NCBI GenBank assembly: GCA_903851035.1
Contig: CAINND010000024.1
Span: 1 to 64,000, forward strand
Direction: 5' to 3'
Origin: an uncultured Acidobacteriota bacterium
GTDB lineage: Bacteria > Acidobacteriota > Terriglobia > Terriglobales > Acidobacteriaceae
DNA length: 64,000 bases
Shown piece by piece: positions 16,241 through 24,523 of this stretch. The translations under genes were made by a program, and so were the position numbers. The notes under the pieces were generated by a model. The model made no database searches. It was not told where the DNA came from and was given only the letters and a program-made list of their open reading frames with translations. Each line of letters begins with the position of its first letter. Within the stretch, counting starts at the first letter, position 1.

Positions 16241-16731
16241 CGTCTCCCGTCGCCGTCCTTTCCGCCCGCCGCCGTCTGCCGCCACACCTTCAAAAACTCC
16301 TCCACGCTGCGCACATACACTCCGGCAAAATCCGCTACATCGCGCCGTGTCCGGATGAGCCGCATCGCACTGTCCAGCTCGTGACCCTGCACGCACAGCA
16401 GCGCCAGCGCCATCATGGGAGCCCGGTGCACCCCGGCGGCGCAGTGTACAAAAACCTTCGCCTTCGGATCCTTCAACGCCTCCAGTGCAAAGCGCACGCC
16501 GCGCTCGAAAATCTTCGGGTGCTTCGGCTCAAAGTCGTCGTCAATCGGATTCCACAGCACCGCAACGCCCGCGGCCTCGCCAAACTCCGTGTCGTCAAAC
16601 TCCATCTGCATGTTGATGACGTGCGTGACTCCCATGCGCGCCACTTCGTTCATCCGCGACTGCATCCAGATGCCGCCGCCCACGGCAACGCGGTCCGTCA
16701 CCCACGTCAGATCCATCTCCGGCACCGGCAT
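16237..16731 (-). CDS. dual-specificity protein phosphatase
   Basis: This 164-residue protein has the cysteine phosphatase P-loop V-H-C-A-A-G-V-H-R (His96, Cys97, Arg103), the HCx5R signature. Upstream, N-P-I-D-D-D-F-E-P (about 61-69) supplies candidate general-acid aspartates. V-T-H-V-I-N-M-Q and the C-terminal helix (R-S-V-E-E-F-L-K-V-W) fit a compact DSP fold. It overlaps the fibre gene by four bases and lies nine bases after the upstream gene, so it is co-transcribed with late genes. The substrate is unknown; a role in host phospho-signalling or dephosphorylating a secreted partner is speculative. Confidence 0.8.
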   Translation of the reverse strand: MPVPEMDLTWVTDRVAVGGGIWMQSRMNEVARMGVTHVINMQMEFDDTEFGEAAGVAVLWNPIDDDFEPKHPKIFERGVRFALEALKDPKAKVFVHCAAGVHRAPMMALALLCVQGHELDSAMRLIRTRRDVADFAGVYVRSVEEFLKVWRQTAAGGKDGDGRR

Positions 16732-16740
16732 CTGCTTTGC

Positions 16741-17409
16741 CTACTCTCCGCTTTCTTGCTTATGCACTTTGACGCATTCCGCACAATCTTCCGTCACGGT
16801 GCACTCGGCTTCGTTCAGCCGTTCCAGTACCAGTTTAGCCCACGGCTCGCCCGCTTCGCCCGCCGCCGTCTCTCCGTCGAACATGTGGCGCGCGCCGGTC
16901 ATCTCCAGCAGCGTCTTGGCGTGCGTGCAACTGCCGTTCTCTGCCTTTTTCACCAGCACGTCCACAATCTTCGGAACCGACTGCCTTACCCGCCGACGCG
17001 CCACCGTAAACGGATCGCCCTCAGCGCCTTCGCCCTTCTCCCCGTCGGGCTTTTTCGCTTTCCCGTCAGCAGTTGCCTTCGTCACCGGCTTCCGCGTCTT
17101 CTGCTTCGCCGCTTTTTTAGCGGCCTTTGACGATTCCGTTTCCACCGACTCCACGCTAATTTTGGACTTCTTCTTCGCGGTTTTCCTGCCAGCCGTTTTT
17201 TTCTTGGCTGCTTTCTTCGCCGCCTTCTTCGCCGCCGTTTTCTTTCCGGCTGCCTTACGCCCTGCGGTTTTTTTTATGGCCTTTGCCGGCGTCTCCACCG
17301 CCGGTTCCGGCTCTGCCCTGTTCTCTGCACCGTCCATGCCCGCGTCCACCACCGGCATTGCGACGGCAATTTCTGCTGCTGCCCCCTTCTCCTCCTCGGC
17401 CCCGCTCAA
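16741..17409 (-). CDS. histone H1-like protein, possible small terminase
   Basis: The chosen start is the TTG at 17407-17409, four bases after a perfect AAGGAGG; a GTG 42 bases upstream has no such site. The 222-residue protein has an acidic Ala/Glu N-terminus, then about 70 residues of Lys/Ala repeats (K-K-A-A-K-K-A-A-K-K-K-T-A) like H1/AlgP tails. A C-terminal globular part carries D-P-F-T-V-A-R-R-R-V-R-Q-S-V-P-K-I-V-D-V-L and T-H-A-K-T-L-L-E-M-T-G-A, a pattern like terminase small-subunit-type helices. It is first in the leftward late unit. The small-terminase role is inferred from position; DNA binding is likely from composition. Confidence 0.5.
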   Translation of the reverse strand: MSGAEEEKGAAAEIAVAMPVVDAGMDGAENRAEPEPAVETPAKAIKKTAGRKAAGKKTAAKKAAKKAAKKKTAGRKTAKKKSKISVESVETESSKAAKKAAKQKTRKPVTKATADGKAKKPDGEKGEGAEGDPFTVARRRVRQSVPKIVDVLVKKAENGSCTHAKTLLEMTGARHMFDGETAAGEAGEPWAKLVLERLNEAECTVTEDCAECVKVHKQESGE

Positions 17410-17603
17410 GTTGCCTCCTTGCCCACCTGTGTTCAGGATAGCAACTGGCACCGGGGGGTACCCTCACCTGCGCGCACAACTTTATTTCCATGCGCTGCTA
17501 TCACTTGCGCGGATTTTGCCGATTTCCACCCCTTGACAAGATTTTTTCGCGCGCTTTTCCGCCGCGTCTCTCCCGCGCTCAGCGCCGCCCTTACACCACC
17601 CCA

Positions 17604-18311
17604 CTACACTTCCATCGCCACATGCGCCACGCGCCCCACCACAAAGTCGGCAAAGGTCCTGCCCTTGGGAATCTCAACATAACCCAGCGCCGCCGTCGGA
17701 TTTTCCGGACGCAGCGCCAGTTGGCTGCCCTGTAACTCCAGGTAGCGCACCCGCCACTGGCTGCCGCTTTGCACCACGTACAGGTTCTGCTCGCGCTTGC
17801 GGTAGCCGTGCAGCGAGTTGTAATGCCGGTCCACCAGCATCATCGCCCCCGTCGCCAGCCGCGGACGCATCGCCTCACCGGCGTCACGGTCTGCCCGCAG
17901 CAACACGAACCGCTGCCAGTGTTCGCGCTGGCTGGCCATCTCCGGACGCAGCCGCCGCAGAAAGCTTTTCTTGAAGCGCAGATACTCCATCACCTCGCTG
18001 CCGGCAAAGTCTGCTTGCAGCAACCCCGCGGGAGCCACCACCGGCACGGCGGCAAACAACCGTTCGGCTTCCACCACCAGCGGCGCGCGCCGCCCCAGTT
18101 CCGGCAGCAGGTCGCTTACATCCAGGCCCAGCACCTGCATCACGCGATCCATCGCCTCCAGGCTCAGGCCGCGGCGGCGGTTCAAAAAGTTGGAAATATG
18201 CGCCTGGCGGAAGCCCGCCTTTTCGGCCAGTTCAGTTCCGGTCAAAGCGCGCGCGGCTATGCGCTCGCTTACATGGGCCCGCAAACGGTCGTGCAGAGTG
18301 GAGATCAGCAT
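17604..18311 (-). CDS. phage repressor, HTH plus degenerate S24 domain
   Basis: This 235-residue protein has an XRE-type helix-turn-helix at about 25-46 (L-T-G-T-E-L-A-E-K-A-G-F-R-Q-A-H-I-S-N-F) and a C-terminal S24/LexA-like fold. In the S24 region the usual G-D-S-M-x-P is G-E-A-M-R-P (145-150), so the nucleophilic Ser is Ala147. The catalytic Lys position (v-K-r-l) reads V-R-Y-L, an Arg at 189. RecA-stimulated self-cleavage is therefore unlikely. It faces divergent small genes across an operator-like region and probably controls the lytic switch. The 194 bp between it and the next leftward gene contains no gene. Confidence 0.8.
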   Translation of the reverse strand: MLISTLHDRLRAHVSERIAARALTGTELAEKAGFRQAHISNFLNRRRGLSLEAMDRVMQVLGLDVSDLLPELGRRAPLVVEAERLFAAVPVVAPAGLLQADFAGSEVMEYLRFKKSFLRRLRPEMASQREHWQRFVLLRADRDAGEAMRPRLATGAMMLVDRHYNSLHGYRKREQNLYVVQSGSQWRVRYLELQGSQLALRPENPTAALGYVEIPKGRTFADFVVGRVAHVAMEV

Positions 18312-18333
18312 CGTTGCCCGCCTAGCTTGTTTG

Positions 18334-18367
18334 TGAAATAACTTTAAGCAATTTCAGAAACACTTTC
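18334..18367. promoter_or_regulatory. candidate repressor operator/divergent control region
   Basis: Between the repressor start and the first rightward gene the DNA is unusually AT-rich. It contains an inverted repeat TGAAAT-11 nt-ATTTCA (18334-18356) followed directly by GAAA-CAC-TTTC (18357-18367). Its place at a divergent repressor/early-gene junction suggests operator sites. The similarity of half-sites (GAAA/TTTC) supports this, but binding is inferred. Confidence 0.45.
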
Positions 18368-18459
18368 GTAACTAATAGCAATTTTTTATTTGACTTCCCC
18401 GCGCGCCCGGCTCCATCATGCCCTTGCAGTGCAGATGGTGGAACACCGGGAGCAGCAGG

Positions 18460-18666
18460 ATGGAACAGACTGGCAGTGACATCACCTTCACCGAATTCCG
18501 GCGTAAGGTGCAAAACTCGGAACTGCTTGCCGCAGGGGTTGCCAGGCTCCTGCGCGAGCTGCGTTTTACGGGCCGCGTCAGCGTGGTGGTGCAGAATGGC
18601 GAGGTCCTCAAGTCGGGGTACGAAGAGGGTTACTTCACGCGGCGCGATGACCGCCGCATGATCTGA
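18460..18666 (+). CDS. small phage protein, unrecognised
   Basis: This 68-residue protein starts MEQTGSDITFTEFRRKV, with GGGAG seven bases upstream; an earlier in-frame ATG at 18418 lacks a site. It ends in G-Y-E-E-G-Y-F-T-R-R-D-D-R-R-M-I. The centre (L-R-E-L-R-F-T-G-R-V-S-V-V-V-Q-N-G-E-V) looks like a small beta-sheet domain. It is the first rightward gene after the repressor, the usual place for an early regulator or Cro-like product, but no helix-turn-helix is evident. Confidence 0.55.
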   Translation: MEQTGSDITFTEFRRKVQNSELLAAGVARLLRELRFTGRVSVVVQNGEVLKSGYEEGYFTRRDDRRMI

Positions 18667-18826
18667 CACGCAGTCGGAGGTAAGTTGTGCCGTTGTGGGG
18701 CGGATCTCAGCACGATCCAGCCATACATTTAAATCAACACTGAACAGGCCATCGCAACCGAATCGAGTCCTGTCCCCGGCAGCCTTGCGCGCCGTGCCCG
18801 GAGCTGGACTCCAGCACCCCACGCAT

Positions 18827-18849
18827 CCCCGCCGGTGGCGGGGCTTTTT
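18827..18849 (+). terminator. rho-independent terminator or attenuator before zinc-ribbon gene
   Basis: A perfect stem CCCCGCC-GGT-GGCGGGG is followed by CTTTTTC. It lies 160 bp after the first rightward gene and only 19 bp before the next start codon, so read-through or antitermination would decide expression of the downstream pair. Confidence 0.75.
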
Positions 18850-18868
18850 CTTGGGAGGGAAAAAGCAA

Positions 18869-19066
18869 ATGCACGTAATCAGCCGGATCACGTCCGGCGT
18901 CAACCTGCAGTTAAAGTATTGCGAACAATGTTCGACGCTGTGGCTGCGCCGACAGCAGAGCAAACTCACGCTCTGTCCCAACTGCCGCTGCGCCGAGGAC
19001 GATCTCGCCGCCGGGGTCAGCTTTTTGCAGGTGTGGAACCGCCTGCGCGCGGAGGTCCGCTCATGA
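18869..19066 (+). CDS. small zinc-ribbon protein
   Basis: This 65-residue protein starts at the ATG at 18869 after GGGAGGGA. It carries Y-C-E-Q-C ... L-C-P-N-C-R-C, giving two CxxC knuckles separated by about 14 residues, a zinc ribbon. The rest is short and basic. It overlaps the next gene by four bases (ATGA), so the two are co-translated. The likely role is nucleic-acid or protein contact by a phage regulator; the exact function is unknown. Confidence 0.6.
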   Translation: MHVISRITSGVNLQLKYCEQCSTLWLRRQQSKLTLCPNCRCAEDDLAAGVSFLQVWNRLRAEVRS

Positions 19067-19620
19067 AAGGTCCTCGCGGATTGCACCTGGTTCCCAACGC
19101 GGCCACTCCCCCCGGGCCGTGGATGCCGTATCGCCCCTACACCCGGGCGCTGTTGCGCCGTTACCTGCGCATCGCGCTCGATATCGGACGGCTGCCCAGC
19201 ATCCTCGGCGGCCTCAGCTTCCGCGCGCGGGTCAGCAGCTATCGCATCAGCTCGTTCGAGGACGCGGTGATCTTCGTGCACGACGTCGAAAAGGTCTTCG
19301 AGCGCGTCGATCGCCCAGCCATGGAAATCATTGCCGGCGTGCTGCTGCTCGACTACACCGTTCCGGAGGCGGCGCTGCGCATGGGCATCACCGCGCAGCG
19401 GGCGGAGCGGCGGCTGGCTTCGGCACTCGATACGATCTCGGAGTTGCTCGTCGAGGTCGGCCTGCTGCGGCCCATCCGCTTGCCGGGCCAATCCCCGTGC
19501 ATCCTGGCGGGCGAGGATCATCAGGCCACGGAGTTGCCACCGCGCAAACCGCCCACCTCGGTGCATCCGCCGGGCATGGCGCCACGCAGCGGACGCGGTC
19601 CAACGGCCAGCGCGCAATGA
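19063..19620 (+). CDS. sigma-region-4/ArpU-like phage transcription regulator
   Basis: This 185-residue protein starts MKGPRGLHLVPNAAT with GGAGG upstream. Residues 70-130 (F-E-D-A-V-I-F-V-H-D-V-E-K-V-F-E-R-V-D...A-A-L-R-M-G-I-T-A-Q-R-A-E-R-R-L-A-S-A-L) look like the HTH of sigma region 4 or ArpU/RinA-type late regulators: an acidic helix, then a short helix-turn-helix. The C-terminal tail is Pro-rich and unstructured. Coupled to the zinc-ribbon gene, it may activate late transcription. The family match is by pattern only. Confidence 0.5.
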   Translation: MKGPRGLHLVPNAATPPGPWMPYRPYTRALLRRYLRIALDIGRLPSILGGLSFRARVSSYRISSFEDAVIFVHDVEKVFERVDRPAMEIIAGVLLLDYTVPEAALRMGITAQRAERRLASALDTISELLVEVGLLRPIRLPGQSPCILAGEDHQATELPPRKPPTSVHPPGMAPRSGRGPTASAQ

Positions 19621-19902
19621 ACCAAGCCTGATCCGCAGTCCATCACGCAACCCGGGAGCTCCCCCTACCCCCCCGCTCCCCAGGTTGAACTCCTCCGGCC
19701 CGCCAGCGACACTTACACAAACACCCCGCGCAAATTCAGCCCCGATCAAATTCCTCCGCACACAGGCAGCCCCCGCAGCTTCAGCTTGCTTCATCTTCTT
19801 GGCCTCGCAAGTCATCTGCTATCATCGGCTCCACGCCGGTCGTGACCATGGCTGGCCCGGCCGGCAAGATTTTTTCCGCCGCACTGCAAAAGGAGTTGCC
19901 CC

Positions 19903-20130
19903 GTGAGTGACACCCCCACGCCACCCGTCCCGCCCGCGCCGCCGCTGCGCCGCGATGAGGAAATTGCCCTGGAGATGATGAAGTTCGTGGCCACCACCAC
20001 CGGTTACGGACGCAACACGGCCGGCGCTGCCGGCTTTCAGGGTGGCGCGCCCAGCCGCGCAGAAGACTACGCGCAACACCTGCTGGAGCTTTACGGCCAG
20101 TGCCTGGTTGCGGTGCGCGGCAAGCACTAA
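19903..20130 (+). CDS. small hypothetical protein
   Basis: This 75-residue protein starts at a GTG with AAAAGGAG eight bases upstream. It has a Pro-rich head (T-P-T-P-P-V-P-P-A-P-P) followed by one helical domain (D-E-E-I-A-L-E-M-M-K-F-V-A and R-A-E-D-Y-A-Q-H-L-L-E-L-Y-G-Q-C-L). No family is recognised. It probably belongs to the host side of the prophage boundary. The 282 bp before it (19621-19902) hold no credible gene or clear att site. Confidence 0.55.
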   Translation: MSDTPTPPVPPAPPLRRDEEIALEMMKFVATTTGYGRNTAGAAGFQGGAPSRAEDYAQHLLELYGQCLVAVRGKH

Positions 20131-20310
20131 CCGCGCGCCCCTGCTGCCGAAGTTATCCCGGCGCGTCCCGGCATGGCAGCGTAAAATCACCTTGGACGGA
20201 GCGTGCTGTACCGCTTCCGGAGCGTCTCCCAATCCGGCAGGGCCCGCATCCGGCGAACCCAGTCTTACAGAGTGCGATCTTGGAATGTAAGTAACGGAGG
20301 TTGCTGCGCC

Positions 20311-21553
20311 GTGGCCCAGGGCAAAGCGCGAAAAAAGACGAGGTCCGTAACCGTCAAGGCCACTGCGCCTTCGGCGCACTCCGCTGCGCGTGACGCCACA
20401 CTTGCGGTGCACGCCGGCGAGGAGCGCCACGGCCGCAACGCACCGCTCACCACTCCAATTGAGCAGACGGCCGTCTTCGCCCTGAAAGACACCGAGCAGT
20501 TGCGCCGCTACATCCAGGGCGATCCCGAGGTCTATCTCTACTCGCGCTACGGCAACCCCCACCATCCGCGCCGCCGAAGAAAAAATCGCCGCCCTGGAAG
20601 TGGGCGACGACTGCGTGCTGACCAGCAGCGGCCTGGCTGCGGAGATGGTGACGGCCCTCACCTTGTGCAAGGCCGGAGACGAAATCCTCTGCATGCAGGA
20701 TGTGTACGGCGGCACGGCAAGGCTGTTCAACGACCTGCTCTCGCGCTGCGGCATTCGCACCCGCTACGTTGCCTTTGACGAGCTTGGCCGGATCGAAAAG
20801 TTCTTCTCCGCGCGCACCCGCATGATTTTCCTGGAGACGCCGGCCAACCCCATCCTGCGCTGCGTGGACGTGGCCGCCATCTGCAAAAAGGCAAAGCGCC
20901 GACGGATTCCCGTTGTGGTGGATAACACCTTTGCCACGCCGGTGCTGCAAAAACCCCTGGCGCTGGGCGCGGATGTGGTGCTGCACTCGGCCACCAAGTA
21001 CCTGGGCGGACACAGCGACCTGACCGCCGGAGCCGTGGTCAGCGGCGCCAAGTGGAGCAAGGCCCTGCGGCAGAACATGATTCTCAGCGGCGCCTGCAGC
21101 GATCCCGGCGTGGCTTACCTGCTGCTGCGCGGCTTGAAGACCCTGACCGTGCGCATGGAAAAATCCTGCGCCAACGCCTTGCAGGTGGCGGAGTTCCTCT
21201 CCGGACACAAAAAGGTGGCGCGGGTTTATTATCCCGGACTGCCGGATTCGCCCGACCATGCGATTGCCCGCCGCCAGATGACGGGCTTCGGAGCCATGGT
21301 GAGCTTTGATATTCGTGGCGGCGGAACGGCGGCGGAAGCTTTTATGAATTCGTTGCGGCTGTGGTACATCGCCACCAGCCTGGGAGGCGTTGAGTCCACG
21401 GTCTCGTACCCCGTGCTGTCGTCGCATTCCAGCCTTTCGCGCGGCAAGTTGAAGCGGATGGGCGTCTCAGCCGCCACGGTGCGCCTGTCGGTGGGAATTG
21501 AAGATTCCGCCGACCTGACGGCAGACCTTGGCCAGGCCCTCGAACACCATTAA
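20311..21553 (+). pseudogene. cystathionine gamma-synthase/lyase-like PLP enzyme, frameshifted
   Basis: The frame opens at a GTG at 20311 with GGAGG upstream. It encodes T-L-A-V-H-A-G-E-E...P-I-E-Q-T-A-V-F-A-L and Y-S-R-Y-G-N-P, then loses frame in a run of five C (20556-20560). Removing one C restores T-I-R-A-A-E-E-K-I-A-A-L-E-V-G-D-D, continuous with the remaining frame: V-V-D-N-T-F-A-T-P, the PLP lysine in [11 protein letters not shown], and the C-terminal S-L-G-G-V-E-S-T-V-S-Y-P. The corrected length (about 413 residues) is normal for Cys/Met-metabolism PLP enzymes of transsulfuration. It is either a true pseudogene or a homopolymer sequencing error. Confidence 0.75.
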
Positions 21554-21652
21554 CTGCTTCATCAACTCAGAGTCGTGCTCTTGGCGTTCTAGTATACGGC
21601 CATTCCGCCCCGGAAACGGCGCAATCCCCCACTTGGAATACGCGCCCGGGGT

Positions 21653-21681
21653 TTGACCCCCGCCGAGGCCTTCCGTAGAGT
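21653..21681 (+). promoter_or_regulatory. putative sigma-70 promoter of the transglycosylase gene
   Basis: TTGACC (21653-21658) and TAGAGT (21676-21681) are separated by 17 bp. They lie just ahead of the ATG at 21698, leaving a very short leader. Confidence 0.5.
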
Positions 21682-21697
21682 GGAAGTTGTTAATCCC

Positions 21698-23707
21698 ATG
21701 AGACCTTTGCCCCGCCATCCGTTTACCGTGCCCGCCCTTGCCGGGGCTTTGTTGCTGTGTTTTCTGATGGCCGCCTGCGCCGAGGAGAAAGAGCAGTCCA
21801 CGCTACCCGCCGAGCAGGCGCTGGCACCCACGCTGGTGAACACACAGACGGCTGCGCCGTCAACGCCGACCCCGCCCCGCGCCGTGGCCCTGCCGCAGCC
21901 CGCCCCGCCGTCGAGCGTGGAAGAGCTGATCGCGCAGGCCGAGGCGCTTTATACACACGGACAAGCCAACTATTCGGCAGGCCATCTGGAGGCCGCACGC
22001 GACGACTTTGACGCCGCCTTCAACGGGCTGCTGCGCGCTCCCCAGGGCGTGCAGAGCGACGACCGCCTGCAAAAAGAGTTCGACCGCATTGTGGAGGCCA
22101 CGCACCAGCTCGAGTTGCTGGCCCTGAAGGCCGGCGACGGCTTTACCGAGCAGCACTATGAGCCCGCCCCCATCGACGAGGCCAACGCCTTGACCTTCCC
22201 GGTCGATCCCGGCGTGCGCGCCCGTTTGCAGGCCGAACTGGCCAACACGCACAGCGATCTGCCGCTCATGCTGGCCGATCCCGTGGCGGGCTACATCAGC
22301 TATTTCTCCTCGCGCGGACACGGCACGATTGTGCGGGCCCTGGAGCGCAGCGGGCGCTACCGCCAGATGATCGAGCGCACCTTCCGCGAGGAGGGCGTGC
22401 CGCAGGATTTGATCTACCTGGCGCAGGCCGAAAGCGGCTTCCAGCCCCTGGCCCTGAGCCGGGCCGGAGCGCGCGGCATGTGGCAGTTCATGCCCTTTGA
22501 CGGCCTCAAGGCCGGACTCCAGCGCAACTGGTGGATCGACGAGCGCCAGGACCCGGAGAAGAGCACGCGGGCCGCCGCAAGGCTGCTGCGCGACCTGTAC
22601 AACCAGTTTGGCGACTGGTACCTGGCCATGGCCGCTTACAACAGCGGTCCCGGCACGGTGCAGCGCGCGGTGCAGCGCACCGGCTACGCCGACTTCTGGG
22701 AGCTGTACCGGCGCAACGTGCTGCCGGGCGAAACGCGCAACTATGTGCCCATCATCCTGGCCATGACCATCATGGCCAAGAACCCCACGCAGTATGGGCT
22801 GGACCAGGTTTCGCCCGTGCCCGAGGTTCCCTATGACACGGTGCGCATCCACTACCCGATTGATCTGCGCCTGGCCGCCGAATGCGCCGAAACCACGACC
22901 GGCGTGCTGCAGGAGCTGAATCCCAGCCTGCTGCGCATGACCACTCCGCGCGAGATGGACTTTGACCTGCACCTGCCCGCGGGCGCGGCGCAACAGTACA
23001 CGAAAAACGTGGAGGCCATCCCCGAGGATATGCGCGTGTACTGGCGCTATCACCGGGTGGAGGCGGGCGAGAGCCTGGCGGAGATCGCGCGCAAGTATCA
23101 CACCACGGCCACGGCCATTGCCGAGGTCAACAGCCTGGAGGAAGATGCCCGGCTGGAGCGCGACGCGCGGCTGATCATCCCCGTGGCCCCCGGCAAGGCC
23201 GCGGCTGAAGTGGAAGGCAAGGCGCAGGGCTACAGCAAAAAAGCCGTGCGCTACACCATCCGCAAGGGTGACACCGTGCTGAGCGTGGCCGATGGCTTTG
23301 GCGTGCCGGCCACCAAGCTGCGGCAGTGGAACCACCTGAGCGGCAACAGCCTGCATGTGGGCCGCGCGCTGACCATCTACCGCCCGACCAACTCGGCGAC
23401 GGCCGCGGCGCAGCCGCACCACGCAACGGGCAAAGCGGCGGGCAAGGCAACGGGCAACGCATCTGGCAAAGCTACGGGCAAGCCAGCCGTGGGCAAGGGC
23501 ACGGCCACCAAAGAGCCGGGCACGGCGAAGCCTGCGGCAAAACCAGCGGCCAAACCGGCGGCCAAGGCTGGGTCCAAGCCCGCGGCGAAGACGGCAGCAA
23601 AACCGGCTCCGGCTGGCAAGTCCCCGGCCAAGGCAGCGGTAAAACCGGCCCCGGCGGGAACCAGCAAGGCTCATCCGGCCCCCAGGAAGAGCGGCCACCA
23701 GGGCTGA
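21698..23707 (+). CDS. mltD: MltD-like membrane-bound lytic transglycosylase with LysM repeats
   Basis: This 669-residue lipoprotein has a signal ending L-M-A-A-C (lipobox, about residues 23-27). A goose-lysozyme/SLT domain includes A-Q-A-E-S-G-F-Q-P-L-A-L-S-R-A-G-A-R-G-M-W-Q-F-M-P (catalytic Glu in AESGF) and M-A-A-Y-N-S-G-P-G-T. Two LysM modules follow: Y-H-R-V-E-A-G-E-S-L and Y-T-I-R-K-G-D-T-V-L. The last 110 residues are low-complexity Lys/Ala/Gly (G-K-A-T-G-N-A-S-G-K). It cleaves peptidoglycan in the periplasm. The tail is unusually long and probably disordered. The start at 21698 is chosen over an ATG 45 bases upstream, which lies on the putative -35. Confidence 0.85.
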   Translation: MRPLPRHPFTVPALAGALLLCFLMAACAEEKEQSTLPAEQALAPTLVNTQTAAPSTPTPPRAVALPQPAPPSSVEELIAQAEALYTHGQANYSAGHLEAARDDFDAAFNGLLRAPQGVQSDDRLQKEFDRIVEATHQLELLALKAGDGFTEQHYEPAPIDEANALTFPVDPGVRARLQAELANTHSDLPLMLADPVAGYISYFSSRGHGTIVRALERSGRYRQMIERTFREEGVPQDLIYLAQAESGFQPLALSRAGARGMWQFMPFDGLKAGLQRNWWIDERQDPEKSTRAAARLLRDLYNQFGDWYLAMAAYNSGPGTVQRAVQRTGYADFWELYRRNVLPGETRNYVPIILAMTIMAKNPTQYGLDQVSPVPEVPYDTVRIHYPIDLRLAAECAETTTGVLQELNPSLLRMTTPREMDFDLHLPAGAAQQYTKNVEAIPEDMRVYWRYHRVEAGESLAEIARKYHTTATAIAEVNSLEEDARLERDARLIIPVAPGKAAAEVEGKAQGYSKKAVRYTIRKGDTVLSVADGFGVPATKLRQWNHLSGNSLHVGRALTIYRPTNSATAAAQPHHATGKAAGKATGNASGKATGKPAVGKGTATKEPGTAKPAAKPAAKPAAKAGSKPAAKTAAKPAPAGKSPAKAAVKPAPAGTSKAHPAPRKSGHQG

Positions 23708-23923
23708 TTCGCATCCATTCACGGGGTTCCAGACAAAGAGTGTATGAAGGTTTCGCGCATTCCATTGCAAGCTGAGCAAGGCTGAGTTATTGTGTTCGGG
23801 TGCGTGGGAGGCAGCGCGCGTTATTTTTTGCTTGCCCCCGCCATGGATTCCGCAGCTATTGTGAATAACCTCTGCTCGGCACTCTTCGGGCGCCCGGCGG
23901 CAAACGATATCAGGAGGACACTT

Positions 23924-24502
23924 ATGACGTTCGACGAGACCCTGTACGGTCGCAGTGACGACCACGACGAATTCGGCGACAGCGAAGCCTTTGACGACGT
24001 GTTGGACGACGAGGAAGAGGAAGAAGAGCTGGAGGATGAGGACCGCGAAGAGGAAGAAGAGGCCCTGACCCATGACGAAGATCCCTTTGTCGCTCCGGCT
24101 GCCACTCGCGCCCAGCGTGACGAAGTTGTAATCGTGGTCGAGGAAGTTCCCCCGGCTCCGGCGCCTGCCAAGCCCAAGGCCAAGAAGCCCGCCAAGAAAG
24201 CGGCTCCGAAGGCGGCAAAAAAGCCGGCGAAAAAAGCTGCGAAGCCTGCCAAGAAAGTGAAGAAGGCCGCCAAGCCCGCCAAGAAGGTAAAGAAGGCCGC
24301 GAAGAAGGCGGCTCCGAAGGTGGCAAAGAAGGCTGCCAAGAAGCCGGCAAAGCCCGCCAAGAAGGTGAAGAAGGCCAATAAGAAGACCGTCAAGAAGGCC
24401 CTGAAGGCCGTCAAGAAGGTGAAGAAGCTCTCCAAGAAGGCCGACAAGAAGCCGAAGGGCAAAAAGGTTAAGAAGGCGAAGGGCAAGGGCAAAAAGAAGT
24501 AA
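23924..24502 (+). CDS. acidic/H1-like Lys-Ala-rich protein
   Basis: This 192-residue protein starts at the ATG at 23924 with AGGAGG six bases upstream; longer upstream frames lack a site. It is strongly bipartite. The first 60 residues are acidic (D-D-E-E-E-E-E-E-L-E-D-E-D-R-E-E-E-E-E). Residues 80-192 are Lys/Ala/Pro repeats (K-K-P-A-K-K-A-A, K-P-A-K-K-V-K-K) like histone H1 tails. It most likely binds DNA or modulates the nucleoid; the acidic head might self-mask the tail. A terminator follows immediately. Confidence 0.6.
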   Translation: MTFDETLYGRSDDHDEFGDSEAFDDVLDDEEEEEELEDEDREEEEEALTHDEDPFVAPAATRAQRDEVVIVVEEVPPAPAPAKPKAKKPAKKAAPKAAKKPAKKAAKPAKKVKKAAKPAKKVKKAAKKAAPKVAKKAAKKPAKPAKKVKKANKKTVKKALKAVKKVKKLSKKADKKPKGKKVKKAKGKGKKK

Positions 24503-24523
24503 GCCCGCTCATCGGGAAAAATC

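Noticed and set aside
18322-19815. 497-codon minus-strand open frame antisense to the small rightward prophage genes
   Set aside because: It lacks a ribosome site and shows no family features. The plus-strand genes have good Shine-Dalgarno sites, ATGA coupling and a zinc-ribbon motif, so this is a GC-rich antisense shadow.
19621-19902. attR site or integrase at the right edge of the prophage
   Set aside because: No integrase gene, tRNA remnant or direct repeat with the left side can be seen in the window.
20131-20310. SAM or other riboswitch before the transsulfuration gene
   Set aside because: No conserved riboswitch core could be recognised in the 180-bp leader.
21860-24073. 737-codon minus-strand open frame opposite the transglycosylase
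   Set aside because: The plus strand encodes clear SLT and LysM motifs; the antisense frame has none.
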